In this document: piece by piece, positions 41,441 to 55,147 of the stretch
Numbering within the stretch: position 1 is the stretch's first letter
Layout of the letters: the number at the start of each line of letters is the position of its first letter
From: Tribonema minus
Taxonomy: Eukaryota > Sar > Xanthophyceae > Tribonematales > Tribonemataceae
Assembly (NCBI GenBank): GCA_017506865.1
Contig: JAFCMP010000434.1
Span: forward strand, 62,001-126,000
Length of the DNA stretch: 64,000 nucleotides
Direction of reading: 5' to 3'
The notes under the pieces: model-generated
Seen by the model: only the letters and a program-made list of their open reading frames with translations
Databases searched by the model: none
Told to the model about the DNA's origin: nothing
Program-made: the position numbers and the translations under genes

Positions 41441-44400
41441 CGATGCTTTGGGAATATCACTAGCATAATGGATGGAACAACTTCAATGTGGGTTATGACA
41501 GCCACTTTTTCCCACCAAAATGTGCGCAAAAGCGCTCTGCAAAAGCGACCCCACACCCGCTCCGTGGTGTATGTGTGTACACGCGCGTCGAATCAGGCTG
41601 ACTCGTGCTTTAGGCAAACGCGCCAGTGACGAGGCGCACAGCTGTGGCACTGCTTCAAGATCATTATTGTGAGGGGCAGGGTCAGGGCTAGAACAACAAT
41701 GATGTCAAGTAACAATGATGTGGATGCTCGCCTGTGGTCCGTCCGGGCAGTGGTACCAGCGGCAGGGTGAACTGCTGCAATGGCGTTGCGGCTCGCTGCC
41801 GCCTGCGTAGTCATACCCATCGCGTGGGGCGGTAGCGATGCCCGCTGTCAACCCCTGCAAGGCTGTTCGCACGTCCTTGGTCCTGCACAACCAGGCATAG
41901 CGCAAAGTGTCTTGGCGTGAAGCAATGACGCATACCGCAGAGCATTCAACACATTGTAGAGGTACAGTCACAAAACTGCTAAGCCCTGCCCCTAACTCAA
42001 TGCTAGCCGAAGGCCCTAACCCTAGCTGAGCCTTGCACTCACTCTTGCCAACCACAGCCCCAAATTACGACCTGCAGCTGCTCCAGCAGCTGCGGATTGC
42101 AATGGCCTGCCTGCGATGAGCGCTCTGAAAGCAACCGTGGCAAACATGAAGTTGTGGGCTGTGTGCCAAACCCCAACAAGCTCAAAATACGAGTTTAATG
42201 ACTACCAGGGTTCAAAGGCCTTCAAGAAGTTGAACTTGTGTACCTGCCTGTGACCTGGTGAGACAAAAAGTACAGTGCACGCCAATGCGCTGCACGTCAA
42301 CATTGCGCCGTCATTGGGGTGCACTCCATCAAACACGGCTTGATGCAAATGTTGAGCACATGTATGCACATACATTCATGCGACACCCAACAGGGCATTG
42401 CTGCCGCTTGCCAACTTGTGCTGCACGTTGTGCATGTCAAGCGAAGCGCAGTAGCAATAGCGCCTTGTTGGCGTTGCAGAGGCACAGTCAGACCTTAGAT
42501 AAAGAACCGGTAGGCTTCCGGTAAGCTTTCCACCATGCGCTGGCATGCAGTTGCTGTTGAGCGCACATTAGTTGCAGCGTCATGTGCGCCTGTGTCGTAT
42601 GCGCTGCCTGCGAAATCATCAGCTGGCATTTACGATTGGTACCATGTCTTCACAAAACGTGTTGCACGTAGATGCAGACAAACGTTGACGAATGCTTGTG
42701 AAGTGGTGATGTGAATGCATATACATATGCTAGAGGACTCAACACACGGTGAAAGTACACATACAGTGACGCTGCATGAGCTTGCACACCAGAGTTTTGG
42801 TCATGACCATAATTTTGGTCATAACCAAGTGCCGCACCTGGAAGCGTACCACAACGATCATTGAATGCTGCGCCTGCCTCCGGCCTTGAATGCTTTGTAA
42901 AAACAATCTTTCTGTGAGCAGGGCAGCTGCGCAAGGTCACGAAAGAGGGGACATGAGAGAGGGGGAGGACTGATCATAAGCACATCAACCAGGTGCAATT
43001 AATGATTTCGTGGCTGTAAAGCTACTTCCAGCTGCCTGCCAGCTCAGCAATGAATCAGCACAGAACAGCACTCGGGGGGCCGACACACTCTTTGCATGCT
43101 GACACAACCAGCGAGCTTGCAGCCAAGTTCAACAGCAGAGCAGCGTGACGGGCAATCTCGACAGCAGACAGCTGAGACAGCCTCTCAATGATGGTCTGTG
43201 ACCTCTCACTTGTCGTCGGCCTCTTTTCTGTGCCAACTTGTAATCCTCTTGTCCGCCGTTCGTCCGAAGCTTTGGATGCGCATTGCCATCAACTTGGTGT
43301 GCGTGCCCTGAAGAACACAGCGACGTCCTGCACGTGCTGCTGCGGACGCTCTCCCTGAATGAATGTTTCCTTCTAATTCTCGGTAGGTGTCGCAGCTGCA
43401 GCTGCATGCGTTGCCCTGTTTTCGTGAGGGCTCCAAGGATCTATGTACTTTCATTATATTCCACTTGTGGCTGTGGAAATGCCATGTTGTAGGTGTGTCG
43501 CCTTGTTTTCACTCTTGGGTGTAGCATGCAAAGCTTGCACGCCGCACCCCGCCCTCCACATCACCCCCAACAAAGCACCCGCAAGCGACTGTCCCCCACA
43601 TACTAGCAGGGATACTGAACAAAGCTACAAGACTCTCCCCCCACAGACAGACCCGTCTTAGGGCCACCCAGCTCCACGCAGACTCCATCTCAAAGTTTTC
43701 ATGCAGGCCAAGGTCACCATAATGGGCCCTGAACTGGAGATTGTGGCTATCTACGTGAACCCCGATATCATAAAGATAAGCAGAGGGAGTCACTGGATCT
43801 ATGTACTACGGACGATCGTTGATATGGATTTTTCATAAACGTTTGCCGGCTGGACCTGTCCCCAGGTGTGGCGCCATGCAGGCAGCACCGGTGGTAAATT
43901 CTCCTGACTGCTGCACAGCAGCTGCTCTGCTTCGCAAATTCGGAAGGTCGACTGCACTGCCGTCTCGCAAGTACTTCACCAAATTGTTGAAGTAGCGAAG
44001 AGCCTTGAAAAGAAGCAACACGGAAGGCGAAAGATGTCGCAGTAACAGCACATGTGTACAGCAGCAGGCGGAGCACGACACACAACACGCCGCACAAAGG
44101 CTCAAGTGAAGCAGCTGCACGCACAGCTTGGCTCGCTGCACGGGGGCACTGCACCGTCCGGTGCGCATGGTCGGATGATGTCATTGCCAGCGGTGGGTGC
44201 CCTAAAATTTCAACACATCTGTGTATGATGCATATCGGATTCTGCTCACTACAAAGGCAAAGGATGCACGGCAACTTTTGTGTGTAGTGTGTATCATAAT
44301 GCCTGTAATGCATAGGGGATGATGATGGGGGCTTACTTTTAAACCCCTCCATCGGCGTTTGCAGCACAACTTCTCCGGTCCGCTGTTCAGAAGTATTAAG

Positions 44401-47400
44401 TGGCTGTCGCAGAGACAGCTTCAGCATGCAGATGGCTTACTCAAGCGGCGTGATCACAGCACTTGTTCGATTGAGTCAAAGGTGCATGTGATCACCACTT
44501 CTGCCCTTTGTGTGCATACTTCTCATGCGCCAGCAGGCGACGGCTGCTGGATGATAAACTCAAGCTATGCAATGCACTCAATAGTACCCTCGCTCTATTT
44601 AGTATGTGCCAATCAAGCTCTAAGCACATGCTCCTGTAACTTCCCACTTGCAGTGTATGATGATGTAGCATAACTTCAAATCAGCGGTAGGCTTGCGTAT
44701 TTTTTGTTGCGTCACCAAGTTGCGAAAGAGTGATGAGTTAGCGGCTGTGTTGCAAGAAGCATGTCGAAGTGTGCTAATTCTGAATCACATTTGTTACAAT
44801 GATTTGTGTCAAAACCTTGCAGTCGCTGGTACATTCGTGATAGCTAGCTGCGGCTGACGCAGCATTATCATGCACAGCACCAGCGCCATGAGCCTGATCA
44901 GCAGCGATGACTGAAATGTTCGCGGGAGAAAATGATACCGACGCGCGACTAGCAAGCAGGGCACATGCTGGCCAAGCAAGAGGTCGTTGTTCAAGGTCAA
45001 CATCATGCTGATTGAATTGCCGTATATGGCAGCACGTCCTCAACAGGCCTTACAAAGTATTGTGATGCAGTACGTGAATACACGTGCCGCATACCGCTGC
45101 TGCATGTAGAGGGTACAAAATCACCAAGGGGCTCACATAACCTGCACGCCCTGATCGCTTTGGCAGGCCCGATATCCGCAAGAGTATTGACCAGAAGCGC
45201 AAACGCATGAACAGCTGGCGCGACCTTGCGGGGCGTCATAATCAGGTCCGCAAACCTGCACGAGGCATAGTCTGCATACAACTGGGGGTGCATCAACATG
45301 AGCACGTCAGGCACGGCCGCATCGAGCTGATGCAGCTATTGCGGCTCAAGTCCGGCATATGGCATCCAACAACTATGGCCTCCGTGCATCAAATGAGATT
45401 GGCACTGGTAGGACCAACAACACTACAAGCTGCTGCTGCCAGCCTAATGAAGCGATCATCTTGAGCTGCGAAATGGTGGGCACGTCTCACGCACGTGACG
45501 GTCATTGAGTACCAAAAGTTCAATTGCGCAAGACAGGAGGGCGCGCAATCTGCCTTCCGCCTACTACGTGAAGCCAAAGTGCGGGGGGGAGAGGGGGGGA
45601 GGGGGTTGTGAGACCACAATGCATACATATGCATATGCACTGCATGCCTTCAGGTGCAGGGAAGAGAGGGGGGGGGGGGGGGGGCTGCACATCGCCTCAT
45701 GCTCCACCGTGCAACCATGCGCCTCATCACTGCCAGTGCATGGGCAGCAGCCCCTGCCAATCCTAGGCACAGTGGCTGACTTCAGAAGCGCGATGAGAGA
45801 GTCGCGTGTAGGAGCTTGCGACTGTGGGGCAAGACGGAGGGCGCTTGAGGTGTATGCATTTGCATCTGTATCAATAGTTTGTCTGCGCCCGAATGTGGCA
45901 TTACACGCATCTCTGCTCCGCGCGACGCGCAGTCGTGTACACATGTATCACTGCCACCACGTCCCAACCAAAGCTTGTTGCATACACCGTGGACAGGATA
46001 GTGCTCAACGGGCACGAGATCTTTGTGCTGAACGAGCACTTCAGGGCTGACATTGTGACATCTACTACGGCACTTAGGGTACACGGTACCGTGTAGAGTG
46101 AATTGCGTGTGATTTCGTGACTGCTGGTTAGCGAGTGCAGTGCTGGCCGCTGCTGCAGAATGTTGATGTATCAGTTTCATAGTTGACGCGCACATTCACA
46201 AATCGTATCATTTATAAATAAGTAGATGATTGATACATATTCAGCACTGCTCAGCGCATTGCTTCAGCATCATCTACTTTTTTAAATCAAGCACCACATC
46301 AAGTTGAAGTTGTGCGCTTCAACTTCAAGGGTCAAACTTACTTCACCTCCCAGATGAAGTTTTTTAAAACTTTAAAAACTGTTTGCCACAGTGCTAAACC
46401 CACACCAACCCAGACCCCGCCCTGGCCCCACATCGAGGCTTACGGTAGTGCTACATCTAGGGCTACAGATGAGATCATTGCCTTGACTCATGATGACTTG
46501 TCTCTGCTAAGCTGCAGCATCAAATATGACCAGAGCATATTGATACTACGCCCCTCACGCTGCGGATTATGTGGAAAACACCTGGCAAGCCATACTGCGC
46601 ACGCACGCACATTGAGCAGGGCCGGCCCATAGCTCACATAACGGCAAGGGTAGGCGCGCCATCGACCTTATCCGAGTCGTCTCAGACTGTTGCCCTGTCA
46701 GAGGGTGCGCAATTCTACAAGGTGTGCATGTAGAGGCCTTCCAGCCCCTTCTGCAAGGCCTCAACCTTCTGCAGGGGCATGCAGCGTAAGGACGCACAGA
46801 CCTTTCACAGGGTGACACGGGCCTTCCCGCAGCATCAACTGCAGTGAAAATAGCCCCTGGAGGGACGTGGCCAGCGCATGCATGAGACTTGCGCATAAAA
46901 AGGGGGGGTGCATTCAGCGACAGTCTGCCGACAGACCTTGCCATACCCTGTCAAGTCTCCAGGAAGACCGTATATGGGCCCTGCAAGGCCTTGTACAAGG
47001 CCACCCCCCCTTGCACAACCCCCCTGCGACCCCCCCCCCCCCCCCCCCCCGTGCCCGCCTGTGCATATGCATATGCATGCATGTATACTGATGGATTCAA
47101 CACACGATGAAATGCGTCCCCTGTGCAACTTGCTAGTTGTGTGCGAGTTGCTAGGAGCCGGGGGGGGTTATATTGGTAGCTCGACAAGTGGGAGCGTCAC
47201 CTGTCGGGAATAATGATCACTCTGCAGTTGGTTGTGGGTGTCTCCTTATTGCTGGCCAATGGGCTCCTGTGGGCCGAAAGCCTTTGTGTTTTGACAAGAC
47301 ATTATGATGCCTTGGACGTCGTCTGCGACAGAGCACCAGGACAAACAGCAACCACGGCAACCCAACGACAACGACAGCATGCTGACAGACAGACACCATC

Positions 47401-50301
47401 GCAGCAGACACTATCGCGGCACATCGACTGCTGGTACCATTTTTGCTCCAGGCCTGGCGAGGGACAATGTGGTGACATCATGTGCGGTGCCTGATGATGC
47501 ACCATCCATTGTCAAGTGAGTAAAATTATTATCACCATCACCCCCCGGCTCCCTGTGCATCTCCGCATCAACGCAACTTGAGGTTCGGAATGTCGGAATG
47601 TCGGATAGATTACCGAGCTCATCTTTTTTAAACACAGACTTCAATCCATGGGATTTTGCGGAGGATGGAGAGCTCGTGCAGGACAAGGACACACAGGCAT
47701 GGTCGCGCGGTGGCAAGTTGCCTGTCTACCGGCTGGCGGCGTGAGCACGGCATGGTGAGCTAGCTGCCGAGAATCGGCAGCAGAGCAACGGACGCACGGC
47801 GCGGCGGGATGCATGCGCTGGCAACGGCGGCGGCGGCCATGGAATGCTGCGTGGAATAAATCAGTGCTAGGATGTGGCCTGCTACTGATCGGTGGTGGTC
47901 GAGTGACGGCCGCTTCATGCCGCCGGGCTGCTGAGAGGGGAGGTATTGACACGCTGCCATAGGGATCAGGAGGCTTGGAGGAGAGTGCAGGTGTGATTTA
48001 AACCACAGAACGTCTGCAGCCAACCACTTCAGAATGTAGGCTACCTGCCACGCTTAGCTAGCATATATCCCGTTCTCTCTCACGAAAACCTATTGTTTGA
48101 TGGGCATTCTCAGGTCAGCCAACATTGCGGGTTGTGCGACTGGGAAGGGCTCCAGATTTCTTATGTCAGAAGGATCAACTCCTGGCTCTCACCATACAAC
48201 GACGTCGCCGATGTGACATGTCATCATATTCATGAGCCGTTGTTGCGTGCGCCACAGTGCAGAAGCACACCGGCTGTCGCCAGGCGACTGAGCATCTGTA
48301 GTGTTCACTTACGTGAGGAAGTAGCTTCTTCACACTTGGTTGTGGTCAAGCTTCTCTGCATGTTGAGGTATTTTCTCGAATAGGCTACTCTGCAATGCTA
48401 ACTGGGGCATGTTCATTGTGCAGTTGACAGAATGATGAGTCATGTTCGTGGGAGTTGGAGCGCCGGGTTGGCAGGTCGTTGCACTTCAGTGGCGTACATT
48501 TTTCTTCATTGCTGCACAGAAATGGCGCGTCGCCTGCACACATAAAGCTGGTGCGTCGCATGACGCTGGCTTTCTTTGAAGATCAGTAGGATGGGTTGCT
48601 TTTACCTCAAAACAAATAGGTCATACCCTTGAGGCCATGCGGCCATGTGCCCCATCATGGAATCACTGGCAGCATATTTTGCAGCCATCAAAGCATCATG
48701 CCTTGAATAATTTCGATGTGGTGATTAATGGTGCTTCATGTCCAATGCTGCTTCACCTGGCTTCCCTTAGTGACCTTGCCCTCGTGGAGGAAGTAAACTC
48801 ACACGCGTTAATGGTGCCTCGCGCTACACCTAGTGTGTAATTTTCCAGTCTCGCCTGGGGCCACAAATGCCCAGGAATGTTTTGCTTTGCATTCTCATCT
48901 GGGGGACTGAAAGCACCTACACATACCATCCACTTACACCGCTCACGTTGCCCCATGCCACGTGCGGAACCATTGGTTGCATGCATTGGATCAACAAAGC
49001 ATTAAATGCTTTCCATGAGTGGTTCTCGTGCAATGCCCAATGCTGCTTCACTTGTCCTCCCCTGTGACCTTGCCCCCTTCATGAAATGAGGTGCAAGTAC
49101 ACCGACAATTTATGCCTCTGAGCACTACATTGGTCTTTAGAGTTCCGGACCTGTAATTCACTTGGTGGTGCCTTGTGGTACAGCTAGTCCGCGGTACAGC
49201 TAATGCGTGTTATCAAATGCTCGCTGGGAGCGCAAAACCCTAAATGTCACAAATGTCTTGGTCGGGGTGTGTGTGTGTGAACGCTGGCATACGTACACAT
49301 GTATGTGCGTACTCCCGCGCTCACATTGCGTATTCAACGTGCTTCTGCGAGACCCATGATGCGAAGCCAGCCGAATTACATTGCCATTCGCCTGAGCAGT
49401 ACCGATCACTCCACCTCGCAAACCCTTCATTCATCCACCCCACCAGCACAAAAAACCTACAGCTACAGTTCAAGATCGTTACTCAGTTCCCTGAACTATC
49501 TTCTAACACAGTCCCGTTCCTAGATGTTTTTTTAATGGAGCCACACTTGAACCCTGGCAATTAGCACCGTCGTCACACACTCGCCAACAACGCGCTGACA
49601 CCCACCAAGACGCGAGCGCAGTGATTCCTTTGTCCTACAGGAGCTACGCGTGGTTGAATCTCTTACGCCATGCTACGAAGTTCTGCAACTTGCTTCGGAA
49701 TACTGGTTCTCTCACGCTTGTTTTGTCATGATACGACGTACGCGACAGAGCGCTGGCGTGCACTGATGTGACGAGTGAACCCGTGTACCTCGTGCCTTCA
49801 ACGCTCCTCACGCTGATGTCACGCTTGTGCGGTGTTAGGGCACCACGAGAGCAACATCGAAGGTCGGCCCTGTCAAAGTGTTGGTACGCGTTTGCTCGCC
49901 GCCCCTGACGTTCATTGCGCAAGCAGGTGTACAGATGCCGACTCACCATACATTCCATGCCGTCGTTTTGTCGGAGGAGCGCAGCGCTCCTGAGTACGTG
50001 TGTGCTATGCTGACAATGGTTGGAACGGAACGTCGATCCAGCGATTTCGTCTGCTTCGCGTTGACGCTAGGACTCAACCTGCTGCTGTAACATTGAACTT
50101 TACCGTGTCCGACTTCCGCGTGTTGTGCTTTCCGGGACAGCGCGGTCTTGCGCTGATGCAGCATCCGCGTCACCAGGGACGGCTGGAAGTGCTGTGTGTG
50201 CTACTTGAAGAATTATTGATAACGACGCAGCCCCCTTTTTCGATGTGTTTCTCATCAACTGTCTGTAACTGTGCTCTCTGTGCAGCTAATCTTCACAGAG
50301 C
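41441..50301. other. Long stretch with no supported gene
   Basis: Lower GC than the NOL6 flanks and rich in short unrelated frames. Landmarks: poly-G tracts near 45585-45605 and 45668-45684, an AT-rich patch near 46200-46280, a poly-C tract at about 47031-47050, and a candidate minus exon at 45142-45326. A plus-strand frame ending at 46096 reads KLVAYTVDRIVLNGHEIF and FVLNEHFRADIV, which is coding-like but isolated and in the opposite orientation to the poly-G signal. No conserved domain was recognised. Confidence 0.4.
45142..45326 (-). CDS. Candidate internal exon of an unrecognised gene
   Basis: Between a minus-strand acceptor (GCATCAG|CTC) and a possible donor (TGCAG|GTTATG) lies an open 185 nt frame reading LDAAVPDVLMLMHPQLY, ADYASCRFADLIMTPRK, then VHAFALLVNTLADIGPAK. 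Composition is protein-like. I found no certain partner exons and no family resemblance. Confidence 0.25.
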
Positions 50302-52527
50302 ATGGGTCCCGTACTCAGCAAGTATGCAGAGATTGCCTCAATCGGTGGTTTCGTCATCACTCTTGGGCCTCTGCTGGTGCTGGCGATATCAGCTGCTTCT
50401 ACGTGGGCCTCGAGATGGTGGGCCCCAGGAGGCGCGGTTGGAGGAGCTCAGGATGCGCCCCCCGTGCTAGTGCTGGTGAGCGCTTTGAATGAGTATGGTT
50501 GCTTTCACAATTCAGCAACTATGCTACCAAAATTTTGTGTGGTTAGGTCAATTCTTGCAGGTTATTGTCACTTGCTGTTTGATATTATTTCAAAAGCACT
50601 GACAGCAGAGCTAGATACTAAAGTGATCATGGCACACTTGATTATTTGACAAACACTGATAGCAGAGCTAGATGGCTAAGTTGATCATGGTGAGCTTAAT
50701 GATCATCAACTTCAGGCTTCTTTTCCAGTTCAACAGGCGGTTTTGATGTCGCATATGTGCTTGCCACGAGCTGCAGGCAGAACCCAATGCACCGCGTTGT
50801 AAATAGTAGCTACTGAATCTTTTGTGTTGGGCTACCAGTTGGAGCTGGCCTATCAAACACGTGAGACCTTTCCATACTGAACACACATGCCTCATATGCT
50901 AAGAAGCTGCACACAGAAGTCTTTTGGCTGTTGTGGATATGATAGCACTGTTTGACCCGTGGCCAATGACTGCGGCAGCGGCCACCACGGACGGTTGTTA
51001 GTGGAAGGCACTTGCGGCTAACCACCAATTGTCACCTGGAATCGTAGACCTGGAGCTCTACGATTCTTTGCTTCGTTTCCATATTCCACCACTGCTGTGA
51101 CACCACCTTTTTATGCAAATAGAGCAATCTCGCACAGCTCACCATAGCTTTGCATATGCATACCATGTGATTGCACGACAGTCGACAGTCAACAGCAACG
51201 CAAATCAAGCACAACTGGTCGCACACTCTGGCAGCCACAGGGGCAACTGCAACTTTTTCACTGTCGTATTTTTTCTTCCTCGTGTAGCTTGTGCATCTTT
51301 TACCTGTCTTACCCTAAACTCGTGTAAAGGGAGACCTTAATTCTAAAGGGACACCTTGTGTCAACGGAGATTTGATCAAAGATCTTTTAGCTCGCACTGT
51401 TGATCCACCGCTGTAGCCTTTGCAGTTCCATGGGACTCTCTTCGTTGGCCAAGTTGATTGAGCCTGATGAACTTGCTGGTAATCCGGCTGCGCCTGCGTT
51501 GTCTGTTTTGGGCGAGGTAGGTGCATCTTTTTTCTTCTGAACATGCGGCATAGTCTACCATGTTGTGCTTATATATAATCTATTGTCAAAGTTCAACAAA
51601 GTATCCACACACTAGATCTGGGATCACGCAAAAAAAAAAAGCTTCACCAGACGACGCCATGCATGGAGAGGGCCTACAAGAACCCCAGTTAAGCACTCAA
51701 CGGCAACCGTATGATCGAAGAGGTGCAATTGTCGCGTGTGTCGTCAGTATATCTTTTGGAACAGTTGTCCTTCTGACAAAATTAATTTGTTGAAGCAAAC
51801 TTTGTAGCAGCGCCACCTCGTAATATATGGCTGCAAGTTTTCAAAGGAGGCCGGTGAGACCAAGCAGTTGCAGTCAAGATTAAAAATTTTATTATGTTAA
51901 AATGCTTCAAGTACACGACAGGGTAAGCACAGAACAGGGCTAGGCCACAATGAGGTTGACATCAAATGGGGCACCAGGCCTAAGTGATAAATGCCTAAGT
52001 GATAAACGCCAAACAAACAGCAGCTTGGCATACATATCGGACCTCTCAGCGCACTTTCTCACTCTTTCGGGGGTTTCACACTTAACTGTCTGAGATGTAC
52101 GATGATGACAATTTTGTCTAATGTGAGATTGTTTCATGCTCACTGTCGCCCTGCAGCCGGCCCTTGCCGACGAGGCAGCCAGTGCCCTGGAGATTGCAGT
52201 CGCGGTATGACTGTGACCTGTCACATGGAGCCGCAGCAAGTCATGCATGCAACATAACGGCGTTGCGATGATGATGCAGAGTGCTGCCTGGTACATCACA
52301 AGCATGCGTCGCCGTTAAATGTGTGGTGTGTATGTAGTGGGCTCAGCATTTCGCAGCTGTTTTGTTTTCTGCAGTTGCTGTTTGACATTCCCGCAAGGTT
52401 GAAACTGAAAGGAATTTTTGATAGGGGTAAACAAGGGACAAGATTGTTCCCCTTCAGGTGCATGGCGACATGGGCGAGGGTAATGGGTGGCATATTGGGG
52501 CTGACATGGCGCAGCATGAATGAATAG
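50302..52527 (+). CDS. Possible small multi-exon gene with one membrane segment
   Basis: Candidate exons: 50302-50475 (MGPVLSKYAEIASIGGFVIT and a hydrophobic run GPLLVLAISAASTW, donor CTG|GTGAGC); an exon ending 51516 (KLIEPDELAGNPAAPALSV, donor GAG|GTAGGT); 52157-52204 (PALADEAASALEIAVA, acceptor CCTGCAG, donor GTATGA); 52375-52527 (LLFDIPARLKLKGIFDRGKQ, acceptor TTTTCTGCAG, ending TAG). The last three junctions are phase-compatible. The second exon's 5' edge is unclear: the natural CAG acceptor at 51425 is out of phase with exon 1, while 51454 is in phase but has a poor AAG site, and an ATG at 51430 offers an independent start. No family recognised; about 145 residues if all are joined. Confidence 0.35.
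50824..51083. repeat. Dispersed repeat, copy 2
   Basis: Partner of 34474-34713 at roughly 75-80% identity by eye. Shared blocks include TGGAGCTGGCCTA, ACACGTGAGACCTT, GGAAGGCACTTGCGGCTAAC and GAGCTCT. Both copies sit in non-coding DNA. There is a trace of a shared frame (LFDxWPxxAAAATT) in the middle. Class unknown; a short non-autonomous element is possible. Confidence 0.65.
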
Positions 52528-54239
52528 GGCCAGGGGTGACTGTGATGTGGGAGCAAGATCACATCAGAATAAAACATGACAATATGATCGCAATGTGACC
52601 CATCTCACCCGCTAAACTGCTGCCATGGTTATTGTATTGCATTCACTGGTACTGTGAGCCTGGGGGGAAGATCCTCTTGTACGTGTTCAGCATCGGTAGC
52701 GGTGCTTCAAAGGGAATCTGGTGTGCATGCACAGAGCGTGCAATGTTGGTGCTCGCATTCTCCTGCACCGCTTGCCTCCACATCAGGCTGTGCTCATAGC
52801 TGCTGGCTTGCTACTGTAGTTGATTTTAAACGGAAGTCACAAGACCTTCACAGCCGGCAGTTGATGTTTCAATGTCGAATTGGAGGGAGCGCGTTGTGTT
52901 GCAACAAGTAAACGCACAGCCATTCAGCTTTTGTGCAAGTGCAGTTTGCTTCTTTGGAAACGTTTAGTGGCATCAAGTCCTTATGTCTGAAGGCTGCTAT
53001 GATCACATGTGCGTGGCCATACGTGTTTGCACTGGAAACTGGTGCGCACAGTCTTTCAAGACACAAGTAATTGGGTCATCAAGTGGCCCTTAAGGTGAAC
53101 ACAAACCATTCAGTCCATCATAATCTGCTGTAGCAAAGTACGGCATGACAAGAAGTCCACAAGTGTGGCAGCAAGCCATGCCGTAGTGGCGCAATATGCC
53201 TAGACCCGCCACCAGTTGAAGTGCTATACTTTGGCCACCAAACTGGCCATCTCAACCAAATGCACTATGGTAAAAACATCAAGTGTGTGAGTGACCTATT
53301 CGTCCACGAAAACGTGCACAAATGACGGGTTCAAAGTGCCCACATTGCTCAGCAACGCATTAGCTCAATGATTCATCTGGGCGCACCCAAGAGCTGCACC
53401 CTTTGTCCTCCTACCTGTGTGTCCAAGTCCCTCACCAACGGAACGAAAGTTGAGTTTGAGTCTACCCGTATACCATACTCAGGAGCCCCTTACAATCAAT
53501 TCCAGACTTCTTTCACTTGTATTACACTTACATACTGGTCACCTGCTTTGCCTTGATGGATGCCCTAAGCAATAACTGTCAGCACAGCAACACTTGTTCA
53601 ATGGTGTGCTGGCCGTGGACACCGTGCTCGTGTTGCTGGTCTCCACCGCGTCAACTGTCGGCATAGACTCTTTGCATACACTGTCTGCTGTGCTGCACTC
53701 GGCAGCATGCCATGTAACATCATGACGCTCTGGTGAAGGAGAGGTACAGGGTGTTGAAGATTGACATAGAACCCGAAAAACAAATCTTCAAAAATCTGGT
53801 TATAGGTGGATGTCTGCATAATCAAAGTCAATCTCTGTGGATCTGCCGGCCATACCTGGACGGATCCAGATATGCCTCAAGCCTCAAGCGCAGCCATCAC
53901 AAATACTTAACGATAATGTGACGCTGCCAGCACATCACATGAATGTATGCATGTGTCATCTCCGTTTGAGTGTAAGGCTGCAATCATTGCAAACACAGCT
54001 TGGTGGAATGTCACTGAACTCAATAGCAAATCCACAGGTACTGCTGGGCTGCACCGAAGGGGGGGGGGGGGGGGATCCTGAAGCATCCACTGCGTTCGAC
54101 TTGCATCAGCACAATTTCCTCTGCCTGCATATCAACAGTGCAACAGCAACAAGGCAGGTCGCACACGTCCGCGACCTGGCCTCCGCCAGCAGTACTTGAA
54201 GTACTTCGCCATCACCCCGCTGGCGATTCAACGAACACC
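52528..54239. other. Intergenic region, nothing recognised
   Basis: Balanced base composition, no long frame on either strand and no clear repeat apart from a G run of about 16 at 54059-54074. That run lies outside NOL6, downstream of its stop. Confidence 0.4.
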
Positions 54240-54653
54240 ACCGTCTTGCATCATCTGACCAAGTGGCCGGCGCTGCTGTCAGCAGCTGCCAAACAGGTCC
54301 TGAGAAGTACTCTCATCACACAACATGAACCCTTGATGAAACTTGCAGCATCGCGAACAGCTGTAACCTTCACCCTCGGCCTCCAAATGACAATACCATG
54401 CACATGGAACAGTTTAGATGGCTGTGATGGTCGCACATACATGCCTCTTGCTCTCAAAGGTGTACTCACGGAATTCAGCTAGTGGCATGCACCACACAGG
54501 CACCACATGCCAGCACAGTCAACAGAACGACAAGTCCTTCAAAAGAAGTAAAGAGAGCAGCGGCATACGCGTTCGCCGTCAATGCCTATTACTGCGCCAC
54601 TGCTGCCGCCGCCGCCGCCGCCCGCATCGCAGCACTCGGCGCGACCCGCGCCG

Positions 54654-55115
54654 CTACCAGTACGGCACCACGGCGTCAGCCATGTCACCCGCAACCGCGC
54701 GCATCTCCGCCAGTACCTGCGCGACGTTCGGCACGGCGAGCGCGTCCACGGGCAGTGCCGCCGCCGCCGCCGCTGCCGCCGCGCCGCCGCCGCCGCCGCC
54801 CGCCACCGCCGGCGCCGCGTAGCGGGCCGCCAGCGGCGCGAGCGGCGCCGGCAGGAACGCAGCGGGGCGCCACACGACGGCGACGCTGCCGCCGGCGAGC
54901 GCGTCGCGCAGGAAGAGCGCCAGGTGGCCGAAGCGGCGCCGCAGCTCGCGCACGAGCTGCGCGACCGGGTCGAGGCCGGCGTGCAGCGCCGCCGCGGCGC
55001 CGCTGCTGCCGCCGCCGCTGCCGAGCGCGACGTTGCGGTAGGCGCGCGGCGCGCGCAGCGCGCGCGCGCCGCGCGCCGCCGTGCGCGCCAGCAGCTCCTC
55101 GCCGCTCATGACGCT

Positions 55116-55147
<32 letters not shown>

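Noticed and set aside
45893-46096. Plus-strand terminal-exon-like frame (KLVAYTVDRIVLNGHEIF)
   Set aside because: No upstream exon, and neighbouring poly-G tracts suggest the opposite transcription strand; left as a note only.
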